The notes under the pieces were generated by a model. That model was not told the DNA's origin and ran no database searches. It saw only the letters and a list, made by a program, of their open reading frames with translations. Below are positions 1 to 8,336 of a stretch of DNA of 64,000 bases, piece by piece. Position 1 is the stretch's first letter. Every line of letters begins with the position of its first letter. The stretch is from Marinospirillum insulare DSM 21763. Lineage in GTDB: Bacteria; Pseudomonadota; Gammaproteobacteria; Pseudomonadales; Halomonadaceae. The translations under genes were made by a program, and so were the position numbers. The DNA lies in contig NZ_JMLW01000009.1 in the NCBI RefSeq assembly GCF_000686905.1, forward strand, positions 1 to 64,000, given 5' to 3'.

Positions 1-199
1 GAGCTGTGTGTAGTGTCTCATGTTTGCTTCTCATTCTTGGTCGATTGAAAAGCATAAGATGCTACAGCAGCTTGCCATCCAATCCTAGTTTAATGAGTTG
101 CACTTGAGAGTTGAATCCAGGTCACTAAATAACAAATACATGCGATACTTTATGGTTGGGTGAATAGAATACATCATAAGATTAGAGTTGGGAGCCAAG

Positions 200-883
200 A
201 TGAAAAAGAAATTAACTAAGCCCACTCTAGGCCAGTTCATTTTAGGCTGGTGGCGTTTTGTAGCTTTTACTGCCTTTTGTTTAGTGTTTCTTTTAGCCAG
301 CAATGCTTGGTTGGTGGGTATGACTTCAGAGAGGGTTATTCAGCCAGGAGAAGGCTGTTCTAGCGACTTTGAAGTTGCACTAGTGTTTGGTACTAGCCAG
401 TTCTTACGTTCAGGTCGCGCCAATCCGCACTATTACGGGCGAATTGATTTAGCTGCAGAGCTTTATCAGCAGGGTAAAGTAGAGCATTTGCTTTTGTCGG
501 GCGATAACCGAAGCCTTTACTATAACGAGCCTGCCAAAATGCAGCAGGATTTGTTAGATAGAGGAGTACCCTTGGCAGCAATGACGCTAGATGCAGCCGG
601 ATTTAGCACCTTTGATAGCTTAAAACGTAGTCAAGATATTTATGGCCTACACCGACTGCTGTTGATTACTCAAGACTACCATTTGCCACGCGCACTGTTT
701 ATTGCTGATAACCTAGGTATAGAAACGAGTGGTTGTGCAGCTGAAGGGCCAGAATGGTCGGCCATGCGTAAAGTGTGGTTTAGAGAAATAGCCGCTAGAT
801 TAAAAACCCTCGGTGATCTGTATATTTGGCAAAGAGAACCACGTATTTTAGGTGACCCTCAGCCAATTAGTCTTGGAAACTAA
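200..883 (+). CDS. sanA: SanA-like envelope protein (DUF218/YdcF family)
   Basis: Inner-membrane protein of the SanA/DUF218 family, which in Escherichia coli affects envelope permeability (vancomycin exclusion at high temperature); the chemistry is not settled. The 227-residue product has one N-terminal membrane segment (about residues 15-37) and then a periplasmic DUF218 domain. Recognisable blocks are FGTSQFLRSG, LLLSGDN, YNEP, DAAGFSTFDS, ITQDYHLPRAL and FKREPR-like WQREPRILG near the end, all matching the E. coli SanA pattern in order. I chose ATG at 200 because GGGAG lies 6 bases before it; the TTG at 188 has no such site. It stands alone, with an 87-base gap to the next gene. The preceding 199 bases show no convincing gene. 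Confidence 0.85.
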   Translation: MKKKLTKPTLGQFILGWWRFVAFTAFCLVFLLASNAWLVGMTSERVIQPGEGCSSDFEVALVFGTSQFLRSGRANPHYYGRIDLAAELYQQGKVEHLLLSGDNRSLYYNEPAKMQQDLLDRGVPLAAMTLDAAGFSTFDSLKRSQDIYGLHRLLLITQDYHLPRALFIADNLGIETSGCAAEGPEWSAMRKVWFREIAARLKTLGDLYIWQREPRILGDPQPISLGN

Positions 884-970
884 TACGCATTAATAACAAG
901 TAATCTTTAGTGACAAGAAAATAGCGACAAGAAACTAGACCTTTTGCTCTAAGTTGCCTAGATTATCTAA

Positions 971-2803
971 ATGTCAGCCTATTTATGTGGTATTAATGAG
1001 CAGCTTATGAATTTACTATCTTTCTCCACTACTAGTTCAACATCGAAAGAAAATGATGAATTGCTCTACTTTACCGACGAGTTAGAAACTTCGGCAGATG
1101 CAAGCCAAGATGACCCTGCTGCGGTGTTTAAAGTTTTGATTGTTGATGATGATGAAGACATTCATTTGGCTACACGCCTGACTTTAAAAAATATGCGGTT
1201 TAAAGGGCGAAGATTAGAGTTTATTGATGCCTACTCAGGCGAAGAAGCTTATTACCTACTCCAAACCCACCCAGATACGGCAGTGATGCTCCTAGATGTG
1301 GTGATGGAAACCGAGCAGGCAGGTTTAAACTTAATTGGGCAAATTCGTCATCATCTAGGTTTGCAAAGCCTACGAATTATTTTGAGAACAGGGCAGCCGG
1401 GTTACGCTCCAGAACTGCAGACGGTTGCGCGTTATGACATTAACGACTACAAAACCAAAACAGAGCTAACGCACGACAAGCTGCACGTTATTATGATGAC
1501 GGCTCTACGCAGTTACCTGCTGTATGAAGAGCTAGTGACTCTCGCTTATGATGATGCCTTAACAGGCTTGCTTAACCGTAATGGTTTGATAAACATGCTA
1601 GACCTGCAGCTAGGCATCTGCTTAGACCAAGATGAGCAGTCGCTACAGCTAGCTTTGATTGACCTTAACCAATTCTCTGTTTTGAACGATACCTTTGGAA
1701 CACGCCAAGGTGATCTGCTTTTAAAAGCCTTTGCACGGCGTTTAGAAAGCCAAGCAGGATGTGTGGTTGCTGCTAGATTAAACGCAGACCATTTTGCTTT
1801 AGTTTACAAGGGTGATGCTGAACAGTTAAAGGCTAGAGAATCACTGACTGAGCCTATTTTATTTGACGATATAGAACACCCTTTAAGCTTTTGTATAGGT
1901 GTTGCTACCTGTACAGAAGGTATGACAGGTGATGAGCTACTTAGTTATGCCACCATGGCTTTGAAGCGAGCGAAGAACCAAGGGCATGGTAGCTGTGTTA
2001 TTTTCAATCCTTCCATGGTTGAAGAGCTACGTTATCATTCACAAATGTTACGAAGCCTAAAGCGTGATTTAGATTTAGGGCAGCTATTTTTAGAATATCA
2101 ACCGCAAATTGATCTGGCGACCAGTCAACTCTTAGGTGTAGAGGCTTTAGTGCGCTGGCACCCTGCTGGTGGGCAACGCATTCCGCCGGATCAGTTTATT
2201 CACCTTGCCGAACAGTCTGGCTTAATCATTAAATTGGGCGACTGGGTTCTACAGCAGGCTCTACTTGACTTACAAGAGTTGCTCCCTGAGTTTCCAAACA
2301 TTCGTATGGCAGTGAATGTTTCAGCCCTTCAGTTTAATCAGCCAGATTTTGAAACAAAAGTTGCTAAGGCATTAAAAAATAGTGGCGTAAGTGGACAAAA
2401 TTTAGACCTTGAAATTACTGAGTCAGTAGGTGTACTCGGTTCTCTTGAAGTTGAAAATAAGTTTACCTACTTAAAACAGCTGGGGGTTACACTTTCAATT
2501 GATGATTTTGGTACTGGCTTTTCTTCACTTTCTTACTTAGAAAAACTCAGTGCGGATAGATTGAAAATTGACCGCAGCTTTGTTGCAAAACTTGATGCTT
2601 CAGACTCAGGCCAAAGAATTGTACAAATGATTATTGGGCTAGGTCAGCGTTTAAACCTACAGGTTTTAGCTGAAGGCATAGAAACCAACTCACAACTAGA
2701 AGAGCTAAAAGCTTTGGGCTGCCATGAAGGGCAAGGCTACCTAATAGCTCGACCACTAGCCTTAGACGCTTTACTGGAGTGGATAGATCAGTGGGACTGC
2801 TGA
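971..2803 (+). CDS. Response regulator with degenerate GGDEF and intact EAL domains
   Basis: Probable two-component response regulator that degrades cyclic di-GMP. Residues about 55-180 form a receiver domain (VDDDED acidic pocket, LLDVVM phospho-acceptor, RTGQ, YKTK lysine). Its wording resembles the receivers that normally precede a DUF3369 domain, but that domain is absent. Residues about 190-350 are a GGDEF domain whose signature reads LNADHF, so cyclase activity is unlikely. Residues about 360-605 are an EAL domain with EALVRW, NVSALQF, ITES, DDFGTGFSSL, KIDRSF, AEGIET and GQGYL, so phosphodiesterase activity is likely. The start is uncertain: ATG 971 has no clear ribosome site and Met13 (1007) is an alternative. 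The end overlaps the histidine kinase gene by 25 bases, which suggests they are partners. Confidence 0.85.
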   Translation: MSAYLCGINEQLMNLLSFSTTSSTSKENDELLYFTDELETSADASQDDPAAVFKVLIVDDDEDIHLATRLTLKNMRFKGRRLEFIDAYSGEEAYYLLQTHPDTAVMLLDVVMETEQAGLNLIGQIRHHLGLQSLRIILRTGQPGYAPELQTVARYDINDYKTKTELTHDKLHVIMMTALRSYLLYEELVTLAYDDALTGLLNRNGLINMLDLQLGICLDQDEQSLQLALIDLNQFSVLNDTFGTRQGDLLLKAFARRLESQAGCVVAARLNADHFALVYKGDAEQLKARESLTEPILFDDIEHPLSFCIGVATCTEGMTGDELLSYATMALKRAKNQGHGSCVIFNPSMVEELRYHSQMLRSLKRDLDLGQLFLEYQPQIDLATSQLLGVEALVRWHPAGGQRIPPDQFIHLAEQSGLIIKLGDWVLQQALLDLQELLPEFPNIRMAVNVSALQFNQPDFETKVAKALKNSGVSGQNLDLEITESVGVLGSLEVENKFTYLKQLGVTLSIDDFGTGFSSLSYLEKLSADRLKIDRSFVAKLDASDSGQRIVQMIIGLGQRLNLQVLAEGIETNSQLEELKALGCHEGQGYLIARPLALDALLEWIDQWDC

Positions 2804-4119
2804 TTGCTAGTATTCTATTTCTTAGCGGTGCGCTTCTGCTGGCTTTATTATTTGTTATGCAGCGTGAAAAAACCTTAAAAGCACGCGAAATTCAACTGGA
2901 ATCAATTTTTGACACCTCGCCGACTCCTTTATTAGTGGGCTATTGGCTAGATGGCGACTATGCCACTGAACGGGTGAACTCTGCATGGATTAAAAAGTTT
3001 CAAATTCCTGAGGCGCAAGTTGCAGGTATTAAGGCGGGTGAGTTTTCTTGGTGGGTTTCTGCTAGTGATAGAGCAAGGCTGATACACCAAGCACATGCTG
3101 GCCTAGCTGTTAAAGAATTTAATGTTTGGATGAGGCGAGCTGATGGAGAAGAATTTTTAGGCTCTCTGTCTTCTCAAACACGGTTGGTTAAAGGGCGACA
3201 AATGCTGGTTATTGCCTATGAAGATATTTCTAGCAACTACCAAATGCAGCAGCAGCTGAGGGAACTGAACCGAACCTTGGAAGATAGAGTTGAACAGCGC
3301 ACCTTCGATTTAAAACAAGCCAACACCAAGTTAGAAGAAACCTTACAAAGCCTAGAAAAAGCCCAGCAAGATTTAATTCAATCAGAAAAGTTAGCTGCCT
3401 TGGGCTCCTTGGTTGCTGGTGTTGCTCACGAGCTAAATACACCGCTAGGTAATGCGCTTATGTCTTCAACAACCTTAGGTAAAGATATAGAAAACTTAAA
3501 CCATGCTTTGCAAGCGGGTTTAATGCGCTCAACCTTAGAAGATTTTTTAACTGAAAGTGGACAGTCGCTAGCTATTTTGCAGCGTAATTTACAAAGAGCC
3601 TCGGGCTTGATTAGTAGCTTTAGACAGGTTGCTGTTGATAGAACAACCTCTCAGTTAAGGCAGTTCAACTTAAACAAAGTGCTAATAGAGGCAATCACGC
3701 TTTTACAGCCACTATTAAAAAACACCCAATATGAAGTGCTCATTGATGTGCCTGAAAGCATTGAGATAACGAGCTATCCTGGCCCGTTAGGGCAGGTTAT
3801 TACTAACCTAGTTCAAAACACTCTTCTGCATGCTTTTGAAAACCAAGAACAAGGGTTAATTACTCTTAAAGCTCACTTAATTAGCGATCAGTCGTTAGTT
3901 GAGTTAAGTGTGCAAGATAATGGTGCGGGTATGAGTGAAGGTTTACAAAAAAAGGTGTTTGATCCGTTTTTTACCACTAAGATAGGTCAAGGCGGTACGG
4001 GCTTAGGTTTGCACCTAGTACACAATATTGTTACGGGTATCTTAGGTGGGCGTATTCAATTGACCAGTGAGTTAGGCCAGGGTAGCAACTTTATACTGAC
4101 CTTCCCTAGCCAGATATAA
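2779..4119 (+). CDS. PAS-containing membrane sensor histidine kinase
   Basis: Sensor kinase, probably the partner of the receiver/EAL protein it overlaps. One N-terminal membrane segment (about residues 6-27) is followed directly by a PAS-like domain (about 38-150), a coiled coil (about 155-205), a HisKA segment with AGVAHELNTPLGN (phospho-accepting His about 217), and an HATPase domain. The ATPase has an N box (QVITNLVQNTLLHAF), G1 (DNGAGM), F box (DPFFTTK) and G2 (GTGLGLHLV). There is almost no periplasmic loop, so the signal is probably sensed in the cytoplasm or membrane. ATG 2779 has GGAG only 3 bases upstream; an in-frame GTG at 2791 is a possible alternative. No haem or flavin ligand motif was recognised in the PAS domain. 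Confidence 0.87.
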   Translation: MDRSVGLLIASILFLSGALLLALLFVMQREKTLKAREIQLESIFDTSPTPLLVGYWLDGDYATERVNSAWIKKFQIPEAQVAGIKAGEFSWWVSASDRARLIHQAHAGLAVKEFNVWMRRADGEEFLGSLSSQTRLVKGRQMLVIAYEDISSNYQMQQQLRELNRTLEDRVEQRTFDLKQANTKLEETLQSLEKAQQDLIQSEKLAALGSLVAGVAHELNTPLGNALMSSTTLGKDIENLNHALQAGLMRSTLEDFLTESGQSLAILQRNLQRASGLISSFRQVAVDRTTSQLRQFNLNKVLIEAITLLQPLLKNTQYEVLIDVPESIEITSYPGPLGQVITNLVQNTLLHAFENQEQGLITLKAHLISDQSLVELSVQDNGAGMSEGLQKKVFDPFFTTKIGQGGTGLGLHLVHNIVTGILGGRIQLTSELGQGSNFILTFPSQI

Positions 4120-4132
4120 AGTGATTGCTTGG

Positions 4133-5503
4133 TTAAGCTTTAGCAATTAAAGCTGCTTTGCTTTCTTCCATGGCTGCTAGTTCATCTTCATAGAAAAACT
4201 TTTCTTCACCTAATGCAGGTTCTAGGTGGTTAAGCCAGGTTGCTTGGTCGTTATACTTAGCAAAGAAAGGTTTTTGTACCCAGTCAGCATCTCGCCCTTG
4301 AATTAAACGCAATACCATAACCTTTTCGCCATGAATTTCAGTCACCCCTTGAATTTCAACTTTACCAGGGTCAGCAGACATGGATGGACCACGCGCAGTA
4401 CGACACAAGCCAGGCACTTGCTTCATGGCTGTACGGTAAATCTCCCAGGCTTCCACTAAGGGTATTTCAAAATAATGCCTAGCGCCCGTATCACGCTCAA
4501 CAAACATATAGTAAGGAATCATGCCCTGCTGTACCTGCACCTTCCACATTTTAACCCATTGATCAGCATCGTCATTTATGTGGCGTAACAAAGGTGCTTG
4601 AGTGCGAATTTCTGCACCCGTGGCACGAATACGCTTGACTGCTTCACGGCAAACAGGGGTATCCATTTCTTGCCAATGATTAAAGTGCGCCATAAAGGCA
4701 ATATGCTTACCCGCAGCAATGAGTTCACGGAAAAGCTCCAAAATATCCTTGGCATCTTCGTCGGTTACAAAACGGTAAGGCCAGAAAGAAAGGCTTTTCG
4801 ATCCAATGCGAATATTTTGTACATGGTCTAGTTCTGGCTTCATTAAGCCTTCTAAATACATGCGCAGGTGCCTAGCTTTCATCACCATAGGGTCACCACC
4901 GGTTAATAACAGGTCGGTCACTTCTTTGTGCTCAGCTAAGTAAGCATGCAGTGTTTCAGCCTCGTTAGATGAAAAACGTAGGTCTTTATCGCCCACAAAC
5001 TGTGCCCAGCGGAAACAAAAGGTGCAGTAACTATGGCAAACCTGGCCTTGGCTAGGGAAGAACAAAACAGTTTCTTGGTATTTATGCTGCATACCAGGTA
5101 AGGGTTGGCCATTTAACATCGGTAGATTCATGTCCATTTGCCCTGCAGGGTGAGGGTTCAAATCTTCACGAATGCGCTCAACAGCAGCTTTTAACTCAGC
5201 AGCGGGGGCTTGGTTTTTTAACAGCTCAGCTACTTCATCAAAATGTTCTGGTTTTAGCATGCCACGTTGAGGAAAAGTTAGCTGGAAAACGGGATCATTC
5301 GGTACAGCTTGCCAGTCAATTAGCTCATCAATAACATAATCGTTAACACGAAAGGGAAGCACTTGGCTAACAACCTGCATATCAAAGCGCAGGTCTTCAG
5401 GTAGGTTTTTTAAGGCTTCAATTTTATCGAGCTGGCGCTGGGTATAAACTTTGAAGGGGCGGGCCTCAATAAAAGGCGTAGTTAGAGTTGTGTGTTGATT
5501 CAT
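4133..5503 (-). CDS. KamA-family radical SAM aminomutase-like protein
   Basis: Radical S-adenosylmethionine enzyme of the lysine 2,3-aminomutase family. The iron-sulfur motif is C156-x3-C160-x2-C163 (CHSYCTFCFRW), followed by LLTGGDP and RIGSKSLSFWP. The family's aspartate pair and PLP lysine have plausible counterparts in HINDDAD and SADPGK. At 456 residues it is longer than KamA (about 416) and much longer than EpmB (about 340), the aminomutase that modifies EF-P. The N-terminal 110 residues are extra and the CxxxCxxC context is unlike either enzyme. No efp or epmA gene is nearby, so the substrate is open; lysine or another amino acid is inferred. ATG 5503 has a strong AGGAG site. It is transcribed alone, and a 12-base palindrome lies about 70 bases upstream. 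Confidence 0.75.
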   Translation of the reverse strand: MNQHTTLTTPFIEARPFKVYTQRQLDKIEALKNLPEDLRFDMQVVSQVLPFRVNDYVIDELIDWQAVPNDPVFQLTFPQRGMLKPEHFDEVAELLKNQAPAAELKAAVERIREDLNPHPAGQMDMNLPMLNGQPLPGMQHKYQETVLFFPSQGQVCHSYCTFCFRWAQFVGDKDLRFSSNEAETLHAYLAEHKEVTDLLLTGGDPMVMKARHLRMYLEGLMKPELDHVQNIRIGSKSLSFWPYRFVTDEDAKDILELFRELIAAGKHIAFMAHFNHWQEMDTPVCREAVKRIRATGAEIRTQAPLLRHINDDADQWVKMWKVQVQQGMIPYYMFVERDTGARHYFEIPLVEAWEIYRTAMKQVPGLCRTARGPSMSADPGKVEIQGVTEIHGEKVMVLRLIQGRDADWVQKPFFAKYNDQATWLNHLEPALGEEKFFYEDELAAMEESKAALIAKA

Positions 5504-5572
5504 CGTCCGTCTCCTCGGTAGAGCACAATATTTATAATCTATATTTATTGGGAGAGACTTTTACACAAGAAG

Positions 5573-5584
5573 GCAAATATTTGC
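5573..5584. promoter_or_regulatory. Perfect 12-bp palindrome upstream of the KamA-like gene
   Basis: GCAAATATTTGC reads the same on both strands and lies 70 bases before the start codon of the KamA-like gene. An AT-rich stretch that could hold a -10 box (5526-5550 on the minus strand) lies between the palindrome and the gene, so an operator role is possible. A related string, AAATATTTGC, recurs in the terminator at 5615-5656. No regulator was identified. Confidence 0.3.
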
Positions 5585-5614
5585 AAGTTAAAGAGGGCTT
5601 TATAGCTTTTAGAC

Positions 5615-5656
5615 CCAAAAAAAGCCTTTAATGCAAAAATATTTGCGTTAAAGGCT
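5615..5656 (-). terminator. Rho-independent terminator of mscS
   Basis: A near-perfect 15-bp stem (AGCCTTTAA... paired with ...TTAAAGGCT, one mismatch, 4-base loop) spans 5623-5656. On the minus strand it is followed by a run of seven T (5617-5623). It lies just after the stop codon of the minus-strand mscS gene. Confidence 0.8.
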
Positions 5657-5674
5657 GGGCTGACAAACTAGCGA

Positions 5675-6490
5675 TTAGCTTTTTTCTGCTTGATGAAAAA
5701 CCCTTTGCGGGTAAGGAATGGTGATTTTTTGTTCATCAAAAGAAATTTTAATTCGCTCCATTAAGTCCCATTTTAATGCCCAGAAATCAGCAGAATTGAC
5801 CCAAATTCTAAGGGTGAAATCGACTGAGCTTTCACCAAAGTTAAGAATAGCAACTAGGGGTGCTGGGTCTTTTATGCTGCGTTCATCAGCGTTAGCAAGC
5901 TCTAGTAACAAGTCTTTAACTTTGCGTACATCATCGTCATAGCTGACTCCAACAAACAAGTCTAAACGACGCTTAGATTCAGTTGAGTAGTTAACTAGGT
6001 TGCTGTGAATTAATGAGGAGTTGGGGATCATGACTGTTTTGTTATCAGGCGTTTTTAGGTAGGTGTGAGACAGGGTGAGTCTGTCTACACTGCCGCCAGT
6101 ACCTGCGCCCTCTATATAGTCACCTTGTTTGAAAGGTTTGAGTGCAACCAATAAAAAGCCAGAAGCAAGGTTTTGCAAAGAGTCTTTTAATGCTAAACCT
6201 ATAGCTAAGCCAGCAGCACCTAAGGCAGCAAGTAAAGAAGTTGTGTTGATACCTAGCTGACTTAAAGTTGCCATAAAAAGCATTATTAACAATAGAATAC
6301 GCACTATTTGGTCTAGAAAATGGGCAGTAGCGCTATCCATTTTTTTGGTTAGTAGTTTTACCATTAACTTACGTAGCCAGCCAATTGCTATCCACCCACC
6401 AACGAGCATTGCTAGGGCAGGCCAAAGAGTGTTTATAGCTAACCAAGCTTCAGGTGTTAAGCTACCCGATTCACTTATTAAAAAGTCCAT
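5675..6490 (-). CDS. mscS: Small mechanosensitive channel, MscS type
   Basis: Pressure-release channel of the inner membrane that opens under osmotic downshock. The 271-residue product has the compact architecture of E. coli MscS (286 residues): three membrane helices (about 20-42, 60-82, 88-118), the pore-lining helix rich in Gly/Ala (AALGAAGLAIGLALKDSLQNLASG), the beta domain (KPFKQGDYIE, VMIPNSSLIHSNLVN), and the C-terminal alpha/beta cage ending in ITIPYPQ. I chose ATG 6490 because GAGGA lies 6 bases before it; the TTG one codon upstream is not needed. It is monocistronic, divergent from the chemoreceptor gene, and ends at a strong terminator. Confidence 0.9.
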   Translation of the reverse strand: MDFLISESGSLTPEAWLAINTLWPALAMLVGGWIAIGWLRKLMVKLLTKKMDSATAHFLDQIVRILLLIMLFMATLSQLGINTTSLLAALGAAGLAIGLALKDSLQNLASGFLLVALKPFKQGDYIEGAGTGGSVDRLTLSHTYLKTPDNKTVMIPNSSLIHSNLVNYSTESKRRLDLFVGVSYDDDVRKVKDLLLELANADERSIKDPAPLVAILNFGESSVDFTLRIWVNSADFWALKWDLMERIKISFDEQKITIPYPQRVFHQAEKS

Positions 6491-6540
6491 CAAAATTCCT
6501 CAAAAATAAAGTTAAATCTAGACTAACATGACCAAAGGCA

Positions 6541-6569
6541 TTGGTTAAAAGGAATTTATAGGCTATACC
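6541..6569 (+). promoter_or_regulatory. Candidate promoter for the chemoreceptor gene
   Basis: TTGGTT (6541-6546) and TATACC (6564-6569) are separated by 17 bases and end 45 bases before the ATG at 6615. The match to sigma-70 is moderate. I looked for a sigma-28 flagellar promoter in this gap and did not find a convincing one. Confidence 0.35.
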
Positions 6570-6614
6570 TTAGCCAGCCCTACTAATTACAAATGCCAGC
6601 TAAGAGGCCTGCTT

Positions 6615-8210
6615 ATGAGCAACTTGATCGCAACCTTCCTAACAACAGTTTTACGTGCCTTTGGCTTAAAAACGCTGGATAAGCAGTTTTTATTTTCTTA
6701 TGCCTTAATTTTTTTATTGGCTTCCACTGCTTCTATCTCTCTTTATATGAGTCTCTCTGTTTCACCTGAAACAATTAATGTGGCCGGTGCGCAGCGAATG
6801 CTAAGCCAAAAAATGACCAAAGAAGCCTTGTTAATTATTGGTAAGGTTGAAAATAAAACCGTGCTAGATAAAACGGTAGCTAGTTTTGAGACTGCCCATA
6901 AAGATTTGATTGCTGGAAACCGTGATAGAGATATAACAGCCTTTGATGATTCAGAAATACAGCAACAAATGCAGCAAGTTGATCAACTCTGGCAGCAAAT
7001 GAAAGTTAGGTTGGACCAGGCTTTAGTTCAGCAAGACAGTAAAAGTATTCAAAGGCTTCAAGACCAGTCTATGCAGCTATTAAAAGAAATGAATAATGCG
7101 GTAGTTTTAATGACACGCAAGGCTGAAACTAGTCAAAAATTTCAAGTATGGCTAGCCTTTGGAAGTGTCACCATTATTTTAGTATTGGTAGTGTTTGGGC
7201 GTATTTTTGGTATGAGCCAACTGATGGATAACATTCAAGTTTTATTAGCTGGTATGCGTCGGGTGGGTGAGGGCGACTTTAAAATGCGCATGCAGGTTAA
7301 ATATAAAGAAGATGAAATTGGGCAGATGTTTACTGCCTATAACCGAATGCAAGAAGAAGTTTTGCGTTTAATGGTGCAAACCAAGCAAACAGCACAAACA
7401 ACCAGTCAACACGTAAAAGAAGTGGTAACAGCTGCTCAGGCTACAGGTGAGGGCGTTAGGCAACAGCATGAAGATTTAGATCAGGTTGCAACGGCCATGA
7501 ATGAAATGACTGCAACGGTTGCTGAAGTAGCTAACCATGCAGCCAGCGCGGCAGATGCAGCCGATGCAGCAGACGATCAAGCTAGAACAGGTCAAGCGCT
7601 AGTACTGCAAACAGCAGAGCAGCTTAAGCACTTGTCGAATAATTTAAAAGAAGGCGCTAAAGATTTACAAGAACTACGTGAAGAAACCAACTCAGCGGGT
7701 ACAGTGCTAGAAGTAATAACTGCCATAGCAGAACAAACTAACCTGCTGGCACTTAATGCAGCCATAGAAGCTGCAAGGGCGGGTGAAGCCGGAAGGGGCT
7801 TTGCGGTAGTAGCTGATGAAGTACGTAACTTAGCTAGCCGTACTCGTGACTCTATAGGTGAAATAGAAACTATAGTCGCCAATCTACAAGCAGAAGCTGG
7901 TAAAGCTTCCAAAGCAATGGTGGTTTACTCTGAGGAAGCTGCAAGCAATGTTGTGCAGGTAGAAGAAGCTACCACTGCCCTAGAAGCGATAGTGGGCGCG
8001 GTAGATATGATTCGTGGTATGAACACACAAATAGCTGCAGCAGCTGAGCAGCAGCATCAGGTGGCTCAAGATATAGATCAACGCCTAGTACATATTGCAG
8101 GTATTGCAGACAGTAATAGCCAGGCAGCTGAGAAGGTAGTCAGTACCAGCAAGCTAATTCAAACAGAAGTGGGGCAGCTGAATGAACAGCTAGATCATTT
8201 TGAAACCTAA
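6615..8210 (+). CDS. Methyl-accepting chemotaxis protein with PilJ/NarX-type sensor domain
   Basis: Transmembrane chemoreceptor. Layout: first membrane helix about 25-45; periplasmic four-helix domain about 46-178; second helix about 179-197; HAMP about 198-255; then the long coiled-coil signalling domain. The hairpin tip carries the conserved stretch [20 protein letters not shown], then [15 protein letters not shown]. The periplasmic domain contains [19 protein letters not shown], the P-box-like motif of the PilJ N-terminal family that also occurs in the nitrate sensor NarX and the Pseudomonas nitrate chemoreceptor McpN. Nitrate or a similar anion is therefore a reasonable inferred ligand, untested here. 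The start has AGAGG 7 bases upstream. No C-terminal NWETF-type pentapeptide is present. Confidence 0.9.
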   Translation: MSNLIATFLTTVLRAFGLKTLDKQFLFSYALIFLLASTASISLYMSLSVSPETINVAGAQRMLSQKMTKEALLIIGKVENKTVLDKTVASFETAHKDLIAGNRDRDITAFDDSEIQQQMQQVDQLWQQMKVRLDQALVQQDSKSIQRLQDQSMQLLKEMNNAVVLMTRKAETSQKFQVWLAFGSVTIILVLVVFGRIFGMSQLMDNIQVLLAGMRRVGEGDFKMRMQVKYKEDEIGQMFTAYNRMQEEVLRLMVQTKQTAQTTSQHVKEVVTAAQATGEGVRQQHEDLDQVATAMNEMTATVAEVANHAASAADAADAADDQARTGQALVLQTAEQLKHLSNNLKEGAKDLQELREETNSAGTVLEVITAIAEQTNLLALNAAIEAARAGEAGRGFAVVADEVRNLASRTRDSIGEIETIVANLQAEAGKASKAMVVYSEEAASNVVQVEEATTALEAIVGAVDMIRGMNTQIAAAAEQQHQVAQDIDQRLVHIAGIADSNSQAAEKVVSTSKLIQTEVGQLNEQLDHFET

Positions 8211-8256
8211 GTGAGTCTCTGTTTTTTAGTAGCTTTAAACAAAGCCTTTAATATAA

Positions 8257-8305
8257 AAGCCCCTAGTTTAACTGAATAAGCTAGCTTGACAGAGACCGGG
8301 GGCTT
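8257..8305 (-). terminator. Possible terminator between convergent genes
   Basis: AAGCCCC (8257-8263) pairs with GGGGCTT (8299-8305) across a 35-base loop. On the minus strand the stem is followed by a short T-rich stretch, so it may end the deacetylase transcript. A second arm pair, GTCTCTG (8215-8221) and CAGAGAC (8290-8296), interleaves with it. The loop is long, so this is a tentative call. Confidence 0.35.
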
Positions 8306-8336
8306 AGTTATTTGAGTTATTGAGCTACTGGTTAAG

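Noticed and set aside
1-199. Gene fragment at the left edge
   Set aside because: All frames close within about 40 codons and none gave a recognisable protein; nothing can be supported.
7592-7912. 106-codon open frame on the minus strand
   Set aside because: Antisense to the conserved signalling tip of the chemoreceptor; Ala/Ser-rich product produced by the codon pattern of the real gene.
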